Below, in pieces: positions 9,024 through 17,396 of a DNA stretch of 64,000 nt. The stretch is from an uncultured Tolumonas sp. Lineage in GTDB: Bacteria > Pseudomonadota > Gammaproteobacteria > Enterobacterales > Aeromonadaceae. The position numbers and the translations under genes are program-made. Positions within the stretch are counted from its first letter, which is position 1, and every line of letters begins with the position of its first letter. The stretch is from assembly GCF_963676665.1 (NCBI RefSeq), contig NZ_OY781378.1, positions 1,541,655 through 1,605,654 on the forward strand, written 5' to 3'. Below the pieces are notes generated by a model, which was not told where the DNA came from, did not search any database, and saw only the letters and a program-made list of their open reading frames with translations.

Positions 9024-12000
9024 ATGGCATTGCAACATGACAGCCAAGGTTTTTTGGTTGGTGACCGCATTGAAGCAGACAAAATCACTGACCAAATCAA
9101 TGAAATAATTAACGAATTAAAAGAGATAAAGGCGACCTTGCGCGGTGATGCTGTGCCGGGTTCTTCCTCCTCGGTAATATCGGCAGCGGAAAGTGTTAAA
9201 GCGCCGACAGCACCAGCGCTAACTTCAGTTGCATCACCGAAAGCGCGCGATGCAGGCGGGAGATTTACGGCTAATATTTATCAGCTGCCAAACACATCTG
9301 GCGTTGCAATGCCGGTAGCTAGAGGTCATCGCCAGCCAACCGTTAAATCACCTACTCATGAAAAATCAGGCGATGACAACAAAAGAGATTCATCAGAGAT
9401 AAAGGCGACCTTGCGCGGTGATGCTGTGCCGGGTTCTTCCTCCTCGGTAATATCGGCAGCGGAAAGTGTTAAAGCGCCGACAGCACCAGCGCTAACTTCA
9501 GTTGCATCACCGAAAGCGCGCGATGCAGGCGGGAGATTTACGGCTAATAGTCAGGGTGGTCGTGTTAATGATGACAATAGGGATGCTGGTTCGGCATCTG
9601 CTATTTCTGACATGAGCGATCGTGTTGCTGGCGCTATTCGTGAAATCGCTATCAGTGAAGAGTCAGATCCATCCGTAAAGGCATTTAATGAGGTTGCGCA
9701 ACCGCTATCCCGCGGGTTTGGAAAGATATTCAGCAGTAATGGCAATAAATCTCAAGATCGCTGGTTTCGCCGGATCTGGCGGGAGATGCTTGACAAGCGC
9801 CTACAAGAAGCCATTTCAAACAAGAAAGTACAGCGAACACTCGATGACATAGAGAAGAATGGGCAGGATAAAGGAGAGTCAGGCTCGCGGTTTGGTGCCG
9901 CCATATTACTCCCACTTTTAGCCATACTTGGGAAAATATTAAGCGCATTGCTGCCAGTTAAAGCGTTGAATGCGCTGAAACGACTTCTGCCGTCATCATT
10001 TAGGCCAACCGGCAGGACCACTACTGCAGGAACGAAAAGAGGAGATCGTAGTGGCGGGAAGTCGACAGGCAAGAGTGGAAAATCAACCACTACAGCCGGA
10101 ACTCGCCAGGAGCGCACCGGGAAAACAAATTCCAGAACAAGAACTGCTGGCGGTTCATCGCCAGAGGTCGCAAAAAAGCCGGGCATTTTTAGCAAAACCA
10201 CAAAAGGTATAGGTAAGGGTCTTCGTGCTGGTCGTGGCGCAATCAGCAAGATCCCATTGCTTGGCGCTATTCTTGGCCTTGGGTTTATGGCTAGCGACGT
10301 CATGGACTCGGAGTCGAGTGATGGAACTCGCAAAGAGAAGGATATCGGTACTGGGGCGGCGGTCGGCCGTGGCGTTGGTGGTATGGGGGGCATAGCGGCT
10401 GGTGCAGCAGCTGGCGCCACCATAGGGTCGATTGTGCCGGTCATCGGCACTGCAGTAGGTGGCGTTGTTGGGGGATTGATTGGCGGTTGGCTTGGCGATT
10501 CTGCAGGCGACATCATTGGCGCTAAGTTCGGCGAATGGGTTAACGATTTACGCAGCGCGAATATTACCCAATCTATTGTTGATAAATGGAATTTTACTGC
10601 TGATTTTGTAGGGAGTTTATGGGGTCAGGCGTCTGATGGCGTCAAGGCCCAATGGGCGACGATAAGCGAATCAGTAAGTCAGAAATGGACTGAGTTAACC
10701 AGTGTTGTCAGTGCGGCATGGGGCGATGTTGCAACTAAGGCAGGCGAGAAATGGGATGCAGCCGTCTCATTCATGCAGTCAAGCTGGACGTCTGTTGTCG
10801 ATAAAGCCACCGGACTATGGGATGGGTTGACTGATTTCGCGTCAAAGGCCAATGATTACATTAAAGATAAAACCGGAATTGATGTCGCTGATGCCGCTGG
10901 CGAGCTGGTCGGCAAAGCCAAGGATGCTTACAACGGAGCTAAAGAGTCGGTATCCAAAACTATCGATTCAGCAAAAGATACCGCAACGCAGGCGCTTACT
11001 TCATTTAGTGATGCGCTTAGCCAAGCCGCAAAAAAAGTGGCAGATGCAACTGGCGTAACAACGGTTGTTGATGCAGTTAAGCGCAGCTACAGTCACGCCG
11101 AAAATAAAGCTGAATTGAAGCGCGCAATGGCTGAGGCGGGCATTACCGATCCAAAAGAGCAGGCTTCATTTATGGGGCAGTTGGATCACGAGTCGGCTGG
11201 ATTTACTCAACTCGAAGAAAGCATGAATTACAAGTCACCAGAACGGCTAATGGAGGTGAGTGCAACGGCGCGAAGCAAGGGTATCAATGCGGTAAATGAG
11301 GCTATTGCTGGCGGCCCAGAATCAGTTGCAGAATTGATGTATGGCGGACGCATGGGCAACACCGAGAAGGGCGATGCTTATAAGTATCGAGGGCGAGGGT
11401 TCATTCACCTAACCGGCAAGGATCAGTATGATTCAATCGGCAAATCCATGGGTATTGATCTTGTCAATAATCCAGAGTTAGCCGCTGATCCGCAAATTGC
11501 AGCCCGCATTGCTACGGAATATTGGAAAAAGACACCTGGATTACGAAAAGCAGCACAATCCGGCGATGTTGAAGCGGTCACCAAAAAGATAAATGGTGGT
11601 ACGAATGGCCTCGATGATCGCATGGCTAAAACACAGCAATACCTTGATGATGCCAACAGCGGTGAATTGACGGTTTCCTTATCCAAAGATGAGATTGAGG
11701 CTCGCAGACATCGAGATGCCGAGGTTGTCGTCAGTGCTAAAGAGGTTAAATCATCAAAAGATAAGGCTGCAGCCAAGAAGATGGCGGAAGAGGCGGCGGA
11801 GAAGTACCAAGTTCCAAATGTTCCGTTGATTTACCGTGATCAGGCTGGGGTTAAGCAGCCGGTATCATCGTTTGCTACCGACTTATCAACCAATACTACC
11901 GACTTATCAACCAGTATTGCGACAGCGCCAGTGTCGCCATCAATTACCATTCCTAAAGCTGTGGCCAGCGCAGCAAGTCCTTCGCCAGTAATGGCGTCAA

Positions 12001-12170
12001 CAGTAAAAGCTGCATCCATTCCGTCTGTTCCTGAAATGCCAACTGTCACCGTTCCAATGGGGGATGGAGTCAAGACAAAACAAGCCAATAACAATGCACC
12101 TGATGTATCGAGGGATGTATCAGATCGGCGAATTGCTCACGTTGTTACTGGTGCGTATAGCGGATTTTAG
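9024..12170 (+). CDS. Tail-associated protein with GH19-type lysozyme domain
   Basis: 1048 residues. Order: an N-terminal helical segment; two identical Ala/Ser/Pro-rich segments of about 51 residues encoded by a perfect 155-bp duplication; a basic Ser/Thr/Gly linker; a Gly/Ala-rich hydrophobic region (about residues 405-495) that could insert in a membrane; a Trp-containing helical repeat region (about 515-690); then a GH19 chitinase/endolysin-like domain (about 690-880) with a candidate catalytic Glu723 in LDHESAGF and the family signature YRGRGFIHLTG. The tail is Ser/Thr/Pro-rich. GH19 domains cut the glycan backbone of peptidoglycan. Here the enzyme probably opens the cell wall during infection as a tail-tip or tape-measure-associated part rather than acting as the lysis endolysin, since it sits among tail genes. 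The exact structural role is inferred. Confidence 0.72.
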   Translation: MALQHDSQGFLVGDRIEADKITDQINEIINELKEIKATLRGDAVPGSSSSVISAAESVKAPTAPALTSVASPKARDAGGRFTANIYQLPNTSGVAMPVARGHRQPTVKSPTHEKSGDDNKRDSSEIKATLRGDAVPGSSSSVISAAESVKAPTAPALTSVASPKARDAGGRFTANSQGGRVNDDNRDAGSASAISDMSDRVAGAIREIAISEESDPSVKAFNEVAQPLSRGFGKIFSSNGNKSQDRWFRRIWREMLDKRLQEAISNKKVQRTLDDIEKNGQDKGESGSRFGAAILLPLLAILGKILSALLPVKALNALKRLLPSSFRPTGRTTTAGTKRGDRSGGKSTGKSGKSTTTAGTRQERTGKTNSRTRTAGGSSPEVAKKPGIFSKTTKGIGKGLRAGRGAISKIPLLGAILGLGFMASDVMDSESSDGTRKEKDIGTGAAVGRGVGGMGGIAAGAAAGATIGSIVPVIGTAVGGVVGGLIGGWLGDSAGDIIGAKFGEWVNDLRSANITQSIVDKWNFTADFVGSLWGQASDGVKAQWATISESVSQKWTELTSVVSAAWGDVATKAGEKWDAAVSFMQSSWTSVVDKATGLWDGLTDFASKANDYIKDKTGIDVADAAGELVGKAKDAYNGAKESVSKTIDSAKDTATQALTSFSDALSQAAKKVADATGVTTVVDAVKRSYSHAENKAELKRAMAEAGITDPKEQASFMGQLDHESAGFTQLEESMNYKSPERLMEVSATARSKGINAVNEAIAGGPESVAELMYGGRMGNTEKGDAYKYRGRGFIHLTGKDQYDSIGKSMGIDLVNNPELAADPQIAARIATEYWKKTPGLRKAAQSGDVEAVTKKINGGTNGLDDRMAKTQQYLDDANSGELTVSLSKDEIEARRHRDAEVVVSAKEVKSSKDKAAAKKMAEEAAEKYQVPNVPLIYRDQAGVKQPVSSFATDLSTNTTDLSTSIATAPVSPSITIPKAVASAASPSPVMASTVKAASIPSVPEMPTVTVPMGDGVKTKQANNNAPDVSRDVSDRRIAHVVTGAYSGF
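9122..9549 (+). repeat. Perfect 155-bp intragenic direct repeat
   Basis: Bases 9122-9276 and 9395-9549 read as identical, with a 273-bp (91-codon) period that keeps the frame. The absence of even synonymous changes implies a recent duplication inside the tail-lysozyme gene, or ongoing homogenisation. Confidence 0.9.
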
Positions 12171-12206
12171 AGTTGGCGGCTTAAAAACTCCATGCAATAG
12201 GAAAAA

Positions 12207-12244
12207 CGCCATAAATTCGCTGCAGTAATGCGGCGAAAATGGCG
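12207..12244 (+). promoter_or_regulatory. Nested hairpin between tail-lysozyme and baseplate genes
   Basis: Outer arms CGCCAT/ATGGCG and inner 9-bp arms TTCGCTGCA/TGCGGCGAA (one wobble) around GTAA. It lies in the only sizeable gap (103 bp) of the tail cassette and has no T tract. It is preceded by AATAGGAAAAAC, a sequence also found (AATAGGAAAAC) at 6538 ahead of the portal hairpin. It may be a late-transcription element or RNA-processing site; function unknown. Confidence 0.4.
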
Positions 12245-12273
12245 CATATCAACAAATTCGGTGCTAGCCACAA

Positions 12274-12570
12274 ATGAAAAAAATAACCGGTGAAGAGCTG
12301 GAGGGTATGGTTGAGCACTGGCTTAGCACCCCGGTAAACGGCTACCTCGGATCCGGCTATGGACAGGACGCTAAGTCACTACTACAACGCCCGCACTCAG
12401 ACAGTTCCGCTGATGAATTCATGAAGAAAATGCGCGAGGACATCATCATAACCACTGCGTTGCCGTCAGATGCTGTATCTCTTTATGGTAAACCAAGTGG
12501 CGTTGACAGACTTGATATCATCCTTGAGGTGGCTGGCCGGGCATTTGAATTACCAGGGAGTAATAGCTAA
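12274..12570 (+). CDS. Small baseplate-region protein (unrecognised)
   Basis: 98 residues, helical, no signal or membrane segment. It contains the run LSTPVNGYLGSGYG (about residues 17-30), which reads as a conserved block. Its stop overlaps the next ATG by one base (TAATG), so it is translationally coupled to the baseplate J-like gene. In contractile phages the gene before gpJ/gp6 is often the gp25-like wedge protein; size and position fit, but I see no clear gp25 signature, so that name is only a possibility. Confidence 0.6.
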   Translation: MKKITGEELEGMVEHWLSTPVNGYLGSGYGQDAKSLLQRPHSDSSADEFMKKMREDIIITTALPSDAVSLYGKPSGVDRLDIILEVAGRAFELPGSNS

Positions 12571-14063
12571 TGCTTACGCGTGAAGAGTTTGTCAAAAAAG
12601 CTATTGAGATCAGCACAGCAAAATATCCAGCCGTTGCTGCACTGGTTAAAGCCAGCGATCCGAGAATACTGCAGCAAATTGAAGCGATGGCGACCATGCT
12701 TGCAATGTACTCATCGCAACTTGAGGTGGCACAATCGGAGCCATTTGAAAAAACGCGAGATAGCACAGTGCTGGCTGATGCCGCCATGCGCGGGATCGTG
12801 CCAAAATCAACACCGTCTTGTGTGAGCATTTCAGCGACCAACTCATCAACATCGACAATCAGTATTGAGCAGGGCCGCTCCATCATGGATGCATCTGGCC
12901 GACTTCATAGATCGGAGATATCCGTGGATATTGGCGCTGGAGAAACAGCGCTCATAACTGCGTCTCAGTTGTACTCAAAAGAAGAAGTTCATACCGTTTC
13001 TAATGGCCGGCCATTTTATGAGATACAGGTCGCTACCGCTGACGATGATTCGTACCTTTGCGGGCTCAGTGTAATTGATTCTAGTGGCAGCTATGAATAC
13101 CGTGAACGGTATGTAAACACACTAGATGGTGAGCGTGTATATCATATTGAAACGGATGAGCGCCGCAGAGTATATGTTCGATTCGGGCAAGATGGCGTCG
13201 TAGGTACTCAGCCGGTAGATGGTGCTGAGATCACCATCACCAGCTACTACTCGATGGGCGACATCGAATACAAGTCTGGTTCACCGATGGTATTTGAGTC
13301 AATGCTTGATCCATCGGAAGCGTACTTAGATATGAAACTAAGTGAGGTGATGTCATCAGGGAAAAACCCGCCGACCATCCAAACATTGCGTGAGCTGGCA
13401 AAATATCCATCAATCTACAACCATAACGCCGTTTTTTTAGGCGAATTTGACTTCTTAGTGCGAAGGAATTTTCCATCACTGCAGTTTCTTTCGGTGTGGA
13501 ACGAGGCAATCGAGGAGTCTATCAGGGGGGTTAGTTTCGATAATATTAACGCCCTGTTCGTGGCTGTCCTGTCTGATGATGGATCTGAGAGTGTATTGAC
13601 ACAGGCAAGCGGAGAAACCGTTGCGCCACAAAAAATAACAGCTCTTACGCAGTCTCAATTGCAGATAAAGGCAAAGATACTGGCAGCTGACGACAGTTAC
13701 CGCATTGTATTTTACACGCCAGTTAGATCTGAGATCAGCGTTCAAATTCAGGCTGTCATTGCTTCATCATATGATGAGACTACGGTTAACGCACAGATCA
13801 CTAAAGTTATTCTCGATAATTTCGGCGTGTCGGCACAGCAATCCAAGCGCGGGCACGCATCTCCGCTATATCAGCAAATTTACCAGCTACTAAAAGCAAA
13901 TGTTCCAGCCCTTAGTGTCGGTCGCGCTGATTTAAAGGTTTATATCGATGAGACGGATAGCACATTAAAGCCTGAGTTATGGCGTTACATATCTGCAGCA
14001 TCGTTAACGGTATCTGTAACGGCTGGTAATGTTGTTACCCCATATTGGGGGTCTGGATTTTGA
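12570..14063 (+). CDS. Baseplate J/gp6-like protein
   Basis: 497 residues. The N-terminal part is helical (LTREEFVKKAIE onward) and leads into alternating beta segments. The C-terminal half, from about residue 370, has the pattern of gpJ-like wedge proteins: a beta domain followed by a helix-rich segment with short acidic turns. These proteins join the baseplate wedges around the hub in phages with contractile tails. It is coupled to the gene before it (shared A of TAATG) and overlaps the gene after it, as is usual in baseplate operons. The family call is from overall resemblance and position. Confidence 0.6.
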   Translation: MLTREEFVKKAIEISTAKYPAVAALVKASDPRILQQIEAMATMLAMYSSQLEVAQSEPFEKTRDSTVLADAAMRGIVPKSTPSCVSISATNSSTSTISIEQGRSIMDASGRLHRSEISVDIGAGETALITASQLYSKEEVHTVSNGRPFYEIQVATADDDSYLCGLSVIDSSGSYEYRERYVNTLDGERVYHIETDERRRVYVRFGQDGVVGTQPVDGAEITITSYYSMGDIEYKSGSPMVFESMLDPSEAYLDMKLSEVMSSGKNPPTIQTLRELAKYPSIYNHNAVFLGEFDFLVRRNFPSLQFLSVWNEAIEESIRGVSFDNINALFVAVLSDDGSESVLTQASGETVAPQKITALTQSQLQIKAKILAADDSYRIVFYTPVRSEISVQIQAVIASSYDETTVNAQITKVILDNFGVSAQQSKRGHASPLYQQIYQLLKANVPALSVGRADLKVYIDETDSTLKPELWRYISAASLTVSVTAGNVVTPYWGSGF

Positions 14064-15682
14064 GTGATTTTGATTTTCTCTCTGCAGAGGCTCCATCCGC
14101 CACCCCGCTCCAGTATAGCCATGATGCCAGTCAGATCGAGGCAGAACTAAAAGGGGTATTTACCGATCTCTTTAGTTTAGTTGGTGCCGATAGTTTTGAT
14201 GCCAATGTACTTGGTGCTCCACACCTCGGGTCATTCGATCTTGTTCGAAAAATGGTTAACCATGATGGCCTTGTTCTTCTTCGTGGTGAGCGAGAAGAAG
14301 CTGCTACCCGTTACTTGTACCGGGCATGGAAGTCTGGTGATGTTCAAAAGCGGGGGCTTCATTTTGTTCGAACCTATCTGCAGCTGTTATTTCCAGGTGA
14401 ATCAGAGGTAAAACAACTCTGGCACAGCAAAGCTCAGCCATACGGACAGGCATTCATAAAAAATGAGCCGAGAGATCCATATTGGTTTCACTTTCTTGGC
14501 GAGGATAATCTGTCAGTTAATGGCAGTTGGAAGGTCGGGCGTTCATTGGTGCTGGACAACATACAAACCATAGAACACACACCAGATGAGGCCGATTTAT
14601 TTCTTACATCGCGCATTGAAATACTACTTGGCCTTGAGTCAATTGCTAGCGGTGAAAACTCACTAATATCTACGCAAAAATCAGCAACTAGCGGGCTTAT
14701 CAATATAATTCGGGCTGTAATACCAGCGCGACTGGTACCTGTATTCCGTTTCTGGTTGCGCTTTCTTCTCGCTGTTCAGATTAAGAGTAGCAGCGCTCTT
14801 GGCCTGGTTAAATCAACACGCCTTCGCTACCCATGGGGCGGGCGTGTCATTAGCAATGAAACGGATGTTAAGTGGACGCTTGGATCTGATGGCGAAATTG
14901 TTTCTCTGCCACAGCCATTTGGATCATTCAGGCTTGGCGAGTCACGCGGCGGCAATAGCTATTGGGCATTAAAAACACACCGCATTGAAAGTTCTACATC
15001 ACTCGCCAGCAAGTCATCTATTGACGCTATTCCGATACCCGTGGTTGGTGGCGGCCGCAGACTTAATGGTGATTGGTCGCTTGGCGCACGCCAGATCTCT
15101 GCTGTGACGGCGTCTCTGGTCACCAAGAAGGCAGAAATACAGAAATCAAGTATCACTACAGAAACCACATTCCATGATTTCTTTACGATGGCGTTCCCAT
15201 CAACCCCGGCACGCATTGGTAAAACCTGGTCACTTGGTTATGGGTCAAAGCTGAATGGTGAGGTAAAGATTAGCGGCATGATCCGAGGTGGTCACTTGGG
15301 TGATCTTGATATTCACCAAGAAGGGATTATTACGGAGCGAACTGCTATCTACAGCATTGATTCCTCGATAGATATGCGGCCTTTTGTTGGTAAGAAGCTA
15401 GCCGCTGATTTTGTAACAAAATTGAGAACTTGGGATAGGCAATTAGATGGTAGTTGGCCGCTAGGGGCTGAATCACGCCTAAAACACTTCAAACTTGATG
15501 GAACAAGGCTGCGAAGTCGGAAAATGCGAGCAGCCAGACGAATTAACTCCTTCAAACTTAGCACTGAAGAACACGCTGGGCTGGACGACATTATTCAGGA
15601 TTTTAGCCTGCCACTCGATGGCAGCTGGAAGGTTGGGTTTTTTGCGAAGCCTGAGTTCGACATGAAGATTAGCAGACTTTGA
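14060..15682 (+). CDS. Tail/baseplate protein with repeated Gly-Ser-Trp modules
   Basis: 540 residues from TTG 14060, which overlaps the previous stop (TTGA) and has GGGG nine bases upstream; another TTG lies at 14045. The N-terminal ~150 residues look like a tail-protein-I-type domain (ATRYLYRAWKSGD, GLHFVRTYLQLLFPG). The rest carries at least five loosely repeated motifs of the form L-[DN]-G-[SD]-W-x-[LV]-G (for example LDGSWPLG, LNGDWSLG, LDGSWKVG), probably short beta modules. It lies between the gpJ-like gene and the fibre genes, where gpI-type proteins link baseplate to fibres; that role is inferred. Confidence 0.55.
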   Translation: MSDFDFLSAEAPSATPLQYSHDASQIEAELKGVFTDLFSLVGADSFDANVLGAPHLGSFDLVRKMVNHDGLVLLRGEREEAATRYLYRAWKSGDVQKRGLHFVRTYLQLLFPGESEVKQLWHSKAQPYGQAFIKNEPRDPYWFHFLGEDNLSVNGSWKVGRSLVLDNIQTIEHTPDEADLFLTSRIEILLGLESIASGENSLISTQKSATSGLINIIRAVIPARLVPVFRFWLRFLLAVQIKSSSALGLVKSTRLRYPWGGRVISNETDVKWTLGSDGEIVSLPQPFGSFRLGESRGGNSYWALKTHRIESSTSLASKSSIDAIPIPVVGGGRRLNGDWSLGARQISAVTASLVTKKAEIQKSSITTETTFHDFFTMAFPSTPARIGKTWSLGYGSKLNGEVKISGMIRGGHLGDLDIHQEGIITERTAIYSIDSSIDMRPFVGKKLAADFVTKLRTWDRQLDGSWPLGAESRLKHFKLDGTRLRSRKMRAARRINSFKLSTEEHAGLDDIIQDFSLPLDGSWKVGFFAKPEFDMKISRL

Positions 15683-15692
15683 GGGACTGTTC

Positions 15693-16076
15693 ATGGCTGA
15701 GGCCGTAACTCTTAAATCACATCGTCGTCGCATCGCTGCACAAATGGCTGGAGGAACCCCTGTTGCCAAAGTTGCGTATATGGCGTTCGGTGATGGTGGT
15801 CATGATTCGACCACATTAAAGGCGATACAGCCATCGGATGATCAGACAGCGCTAAAGCATGAGGTGCTTAGAAAAGCACTTAGTGCCATTGAGCAAGAAG
15901 ATCTCTATTCGGTAACTGGCCGAGGGCTTATTGAGGCCGCCGAGTTGGTTGGCGTAAAGGTGTCAGAGGCCGCGTTGGTTGATGCTAATGGCAACCTAAT
16001 TGGCATAAAAAACTTTGCGCCAAAGGTCAAGGAGTCCGATGAGCGCTACGAAATTAGCATTAAGCTGAGGTACTAA
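15693..16076 (+). CDS. Tail-collar fibre-like N-terminal domain protein
   Basis: 127 residues; GAGGGA lies before the ATG. The start resembles the N-terminal domain of phage tail-collar fibre proteins (a short helix, then a GGTPVAKVAYMAFGDGG segment, about residues 19-35), a domain that normally anchors fibres to the baseplate. Here it is a separate short protein that ends in a beta strand, and one base separates its stop from the next ATG. It may be the adaptor for the fibre encoded next. Confidence 0.55.
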   Translation: MAEAVTLKSHRRRIAAQMAGGTPVAKVAYMAFGDGGHDSTTLKAIQPSDDQTALKHEVLRKALSAIEQEDLYSVTGRGLIEAAELVGVKVSEAALVDANGNLIGIKNFAPKVKESDERYEISIKLRY

Positions 16077-16077
16077 T

Positions 16078-16998
16078 ATGTCATTACCACATCAAAGTAT
16101 TACGCCAATTCCAAACAATGAACCGGATGCCATCCCTTCTCTGTGGAATGTGCGATACGTTGAAATTGATGAAAACTTTTCAAACCATGAGTCGAGACTT
16201 TTCGCTCGCGAGCAGGAATTAGCTGCTGCACGAGGCGCATACCCTTCTCTTGGTGAACGAATGACAGACATCGCATCGGAGCTAGATCAGTTATCACCTG
16301 AGTTTCAGGACGAACTAGCTGCAACACTGATGTTCGCAATGACTCAGGGCAGTGTAGCGAATCAATCTGTTAAGGCGCTAAAAGAGCAAATTCAGCAGGA
16401 AGGCGAAATTACGCTAACCAATCGCGGGATCATCACTGGCTGCACGATCACTAAATCGACAACGGCGGCGCGAAATCTAAATTTGGTCGGTGGCTCTGCA
16501 TTTATGTCTGGTCGTCGTTATCTTGCTCCATCAAAAGATAATACTGCCAGCGTACCGCCAAATACCACTGCCGCTAACGTGACAGTAAAAGCATATCTGT
16601 ATTTCAATGCAGCAAGCCAAGTCATGCGGCTGGCCGTGACAAATATCGGTGATGAGCTGCCAGTTGATGCTATTCATTTGTATAACATCACTATTCCGCC
16701 TGCTTCCACTGATGCGACAGACCCATACCTGGATAACGTTACGCTAACTAGCGTGCGTCGTGTTGAGTCGTCATTTCCTCGTTTATTGGATAACCCCGTG
16801 ATCACAACTATTGGCATTAATACGCTGAGAGCGGCTGATTATCGATTGGATTTTGATGTTGTTTCGTTTTCTGGTGGTCAATGTGACCCGGATAATATCG
16901 CCATTCAAAGTCGCGCTACCAATGGCTTCACGCTGGCGCTTGCCAGTGATGCAGACAATGTTGTTGTTCGCTGGAAAGCCAGCAAGCTGAATAACTAA
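16078..16998 (+). CDS. Tail fibre protein
   Basis: 306 residues. The N-terminus is polar; a helical stretch (about residues 45-110) is followed by a Thr/Val/Asn-rich beta-strand region to the end, the composition of a trimeric fibre shaft. No enzymatic motif or signal peptide is present. It comes straight after the collar-like adaptor and before the small beta protein and DGR target, so it may be the shaft that carries the diversified receptor-binding protein. Assignment is by composition and position. Confidence 0.55.
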   Translation: MSLPHQSITPIPNNEPDAIPSLWNVRYVEIDENFSNHESRLFAREQELAAARGAYPSLGERMTDIASELDQLSPEFQDELAATLMFAMTQGSVANQSVKALKEQIQQEGEITLTNRGIITGCTITKSTTAARNLNLVGGSAFMSGRRYLAPSKDNTASVPPNTTAANVTVKAYLYFNAASQVMRLAVTNIGDELPVDAIHLYNITIPPASTDATDPYLDNVTLTSVRRVESSFPRLLDNPVITTIGINTLRAADYRLDFDVVSFSGGQCDPDNIAIQSRATNGFTLALASDADNVVVRWKASKLNN

Positions 16999-17010
16999 GG
17001 AGAATAGTTA

Positions 17011-17346
17011 ATGCCTCAAATTAATCTTATTCAGTCCGGCCAGCCGGTAGCTGATTTTTCTGTTTCTGGATCATTGATTACCGTGGCTGGCGTTACCGTC
17101 GATTGTGGCTCTCGTCAGTTAGATGTCGCATCGGTAATCGAAATCCGGTCTTTTGGTGGTGTGGCACAAGAAGGTGGTGATGAAGGGGCTTATCTCGCTC
17201 ACATTCACATCCCGGCAAAAGTCTACTTGGAAACCGAAGTCCCCGCCGAGTCTAGTAATGACGAGACTGCCGTCACGATTCAGCGAACACCAGTTGCGAT
17301 TGATCCTAACGCAGTGTCAGTAACGCTTTGGCCCGTAACTAACTAA
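17011..17346 (+). CDS. Small beta-rich protein upstream of the DGR target
   Basis: 111 residues, Val/Ser/Thr-rich, predicted mostly beta, no Cys pair or membrane segment. A strong AAGGAG precedes the ATG. I do not recognise the family. It sits between the fibre gene and the DGR-diversified gene with 50 bp to the latter, so it may be a fibre domain, a tip adaptor or a dedicated chaperone for the variable protein. Confidence 0.6.
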   Translation: MPQINLIQSGQPVADFSVSGSLITVAGVTVDCGSRQLDVASVIEIRSFGGVAQEGGDEGAYLAHIHIPAKVYLETEVPAESSNDETAVTIQRTPVAIDPNAVSVTLWPVTN

Positions 17347-17396
17347 CAGTGTAGTTGCTCAATTACAGAATTAATTACTAAATAATGGAGTAATCA

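Noticed and set aside
9122..9549. CRISPR-like direct repeats
   Set aside because: Only two copies of 155 bp, in frame inside a gene; no CRISPR array was seen anywhere in the window.
9752..10516. Long antisense open frame (254 codons, minus) inside the tail-lysozyme gene
   Set aside because: Pro/Ala-rich product typical of the reverse frame of a Gly/Ala-rich gene; the plus-strand gene has recognisable domains and continuous coding.
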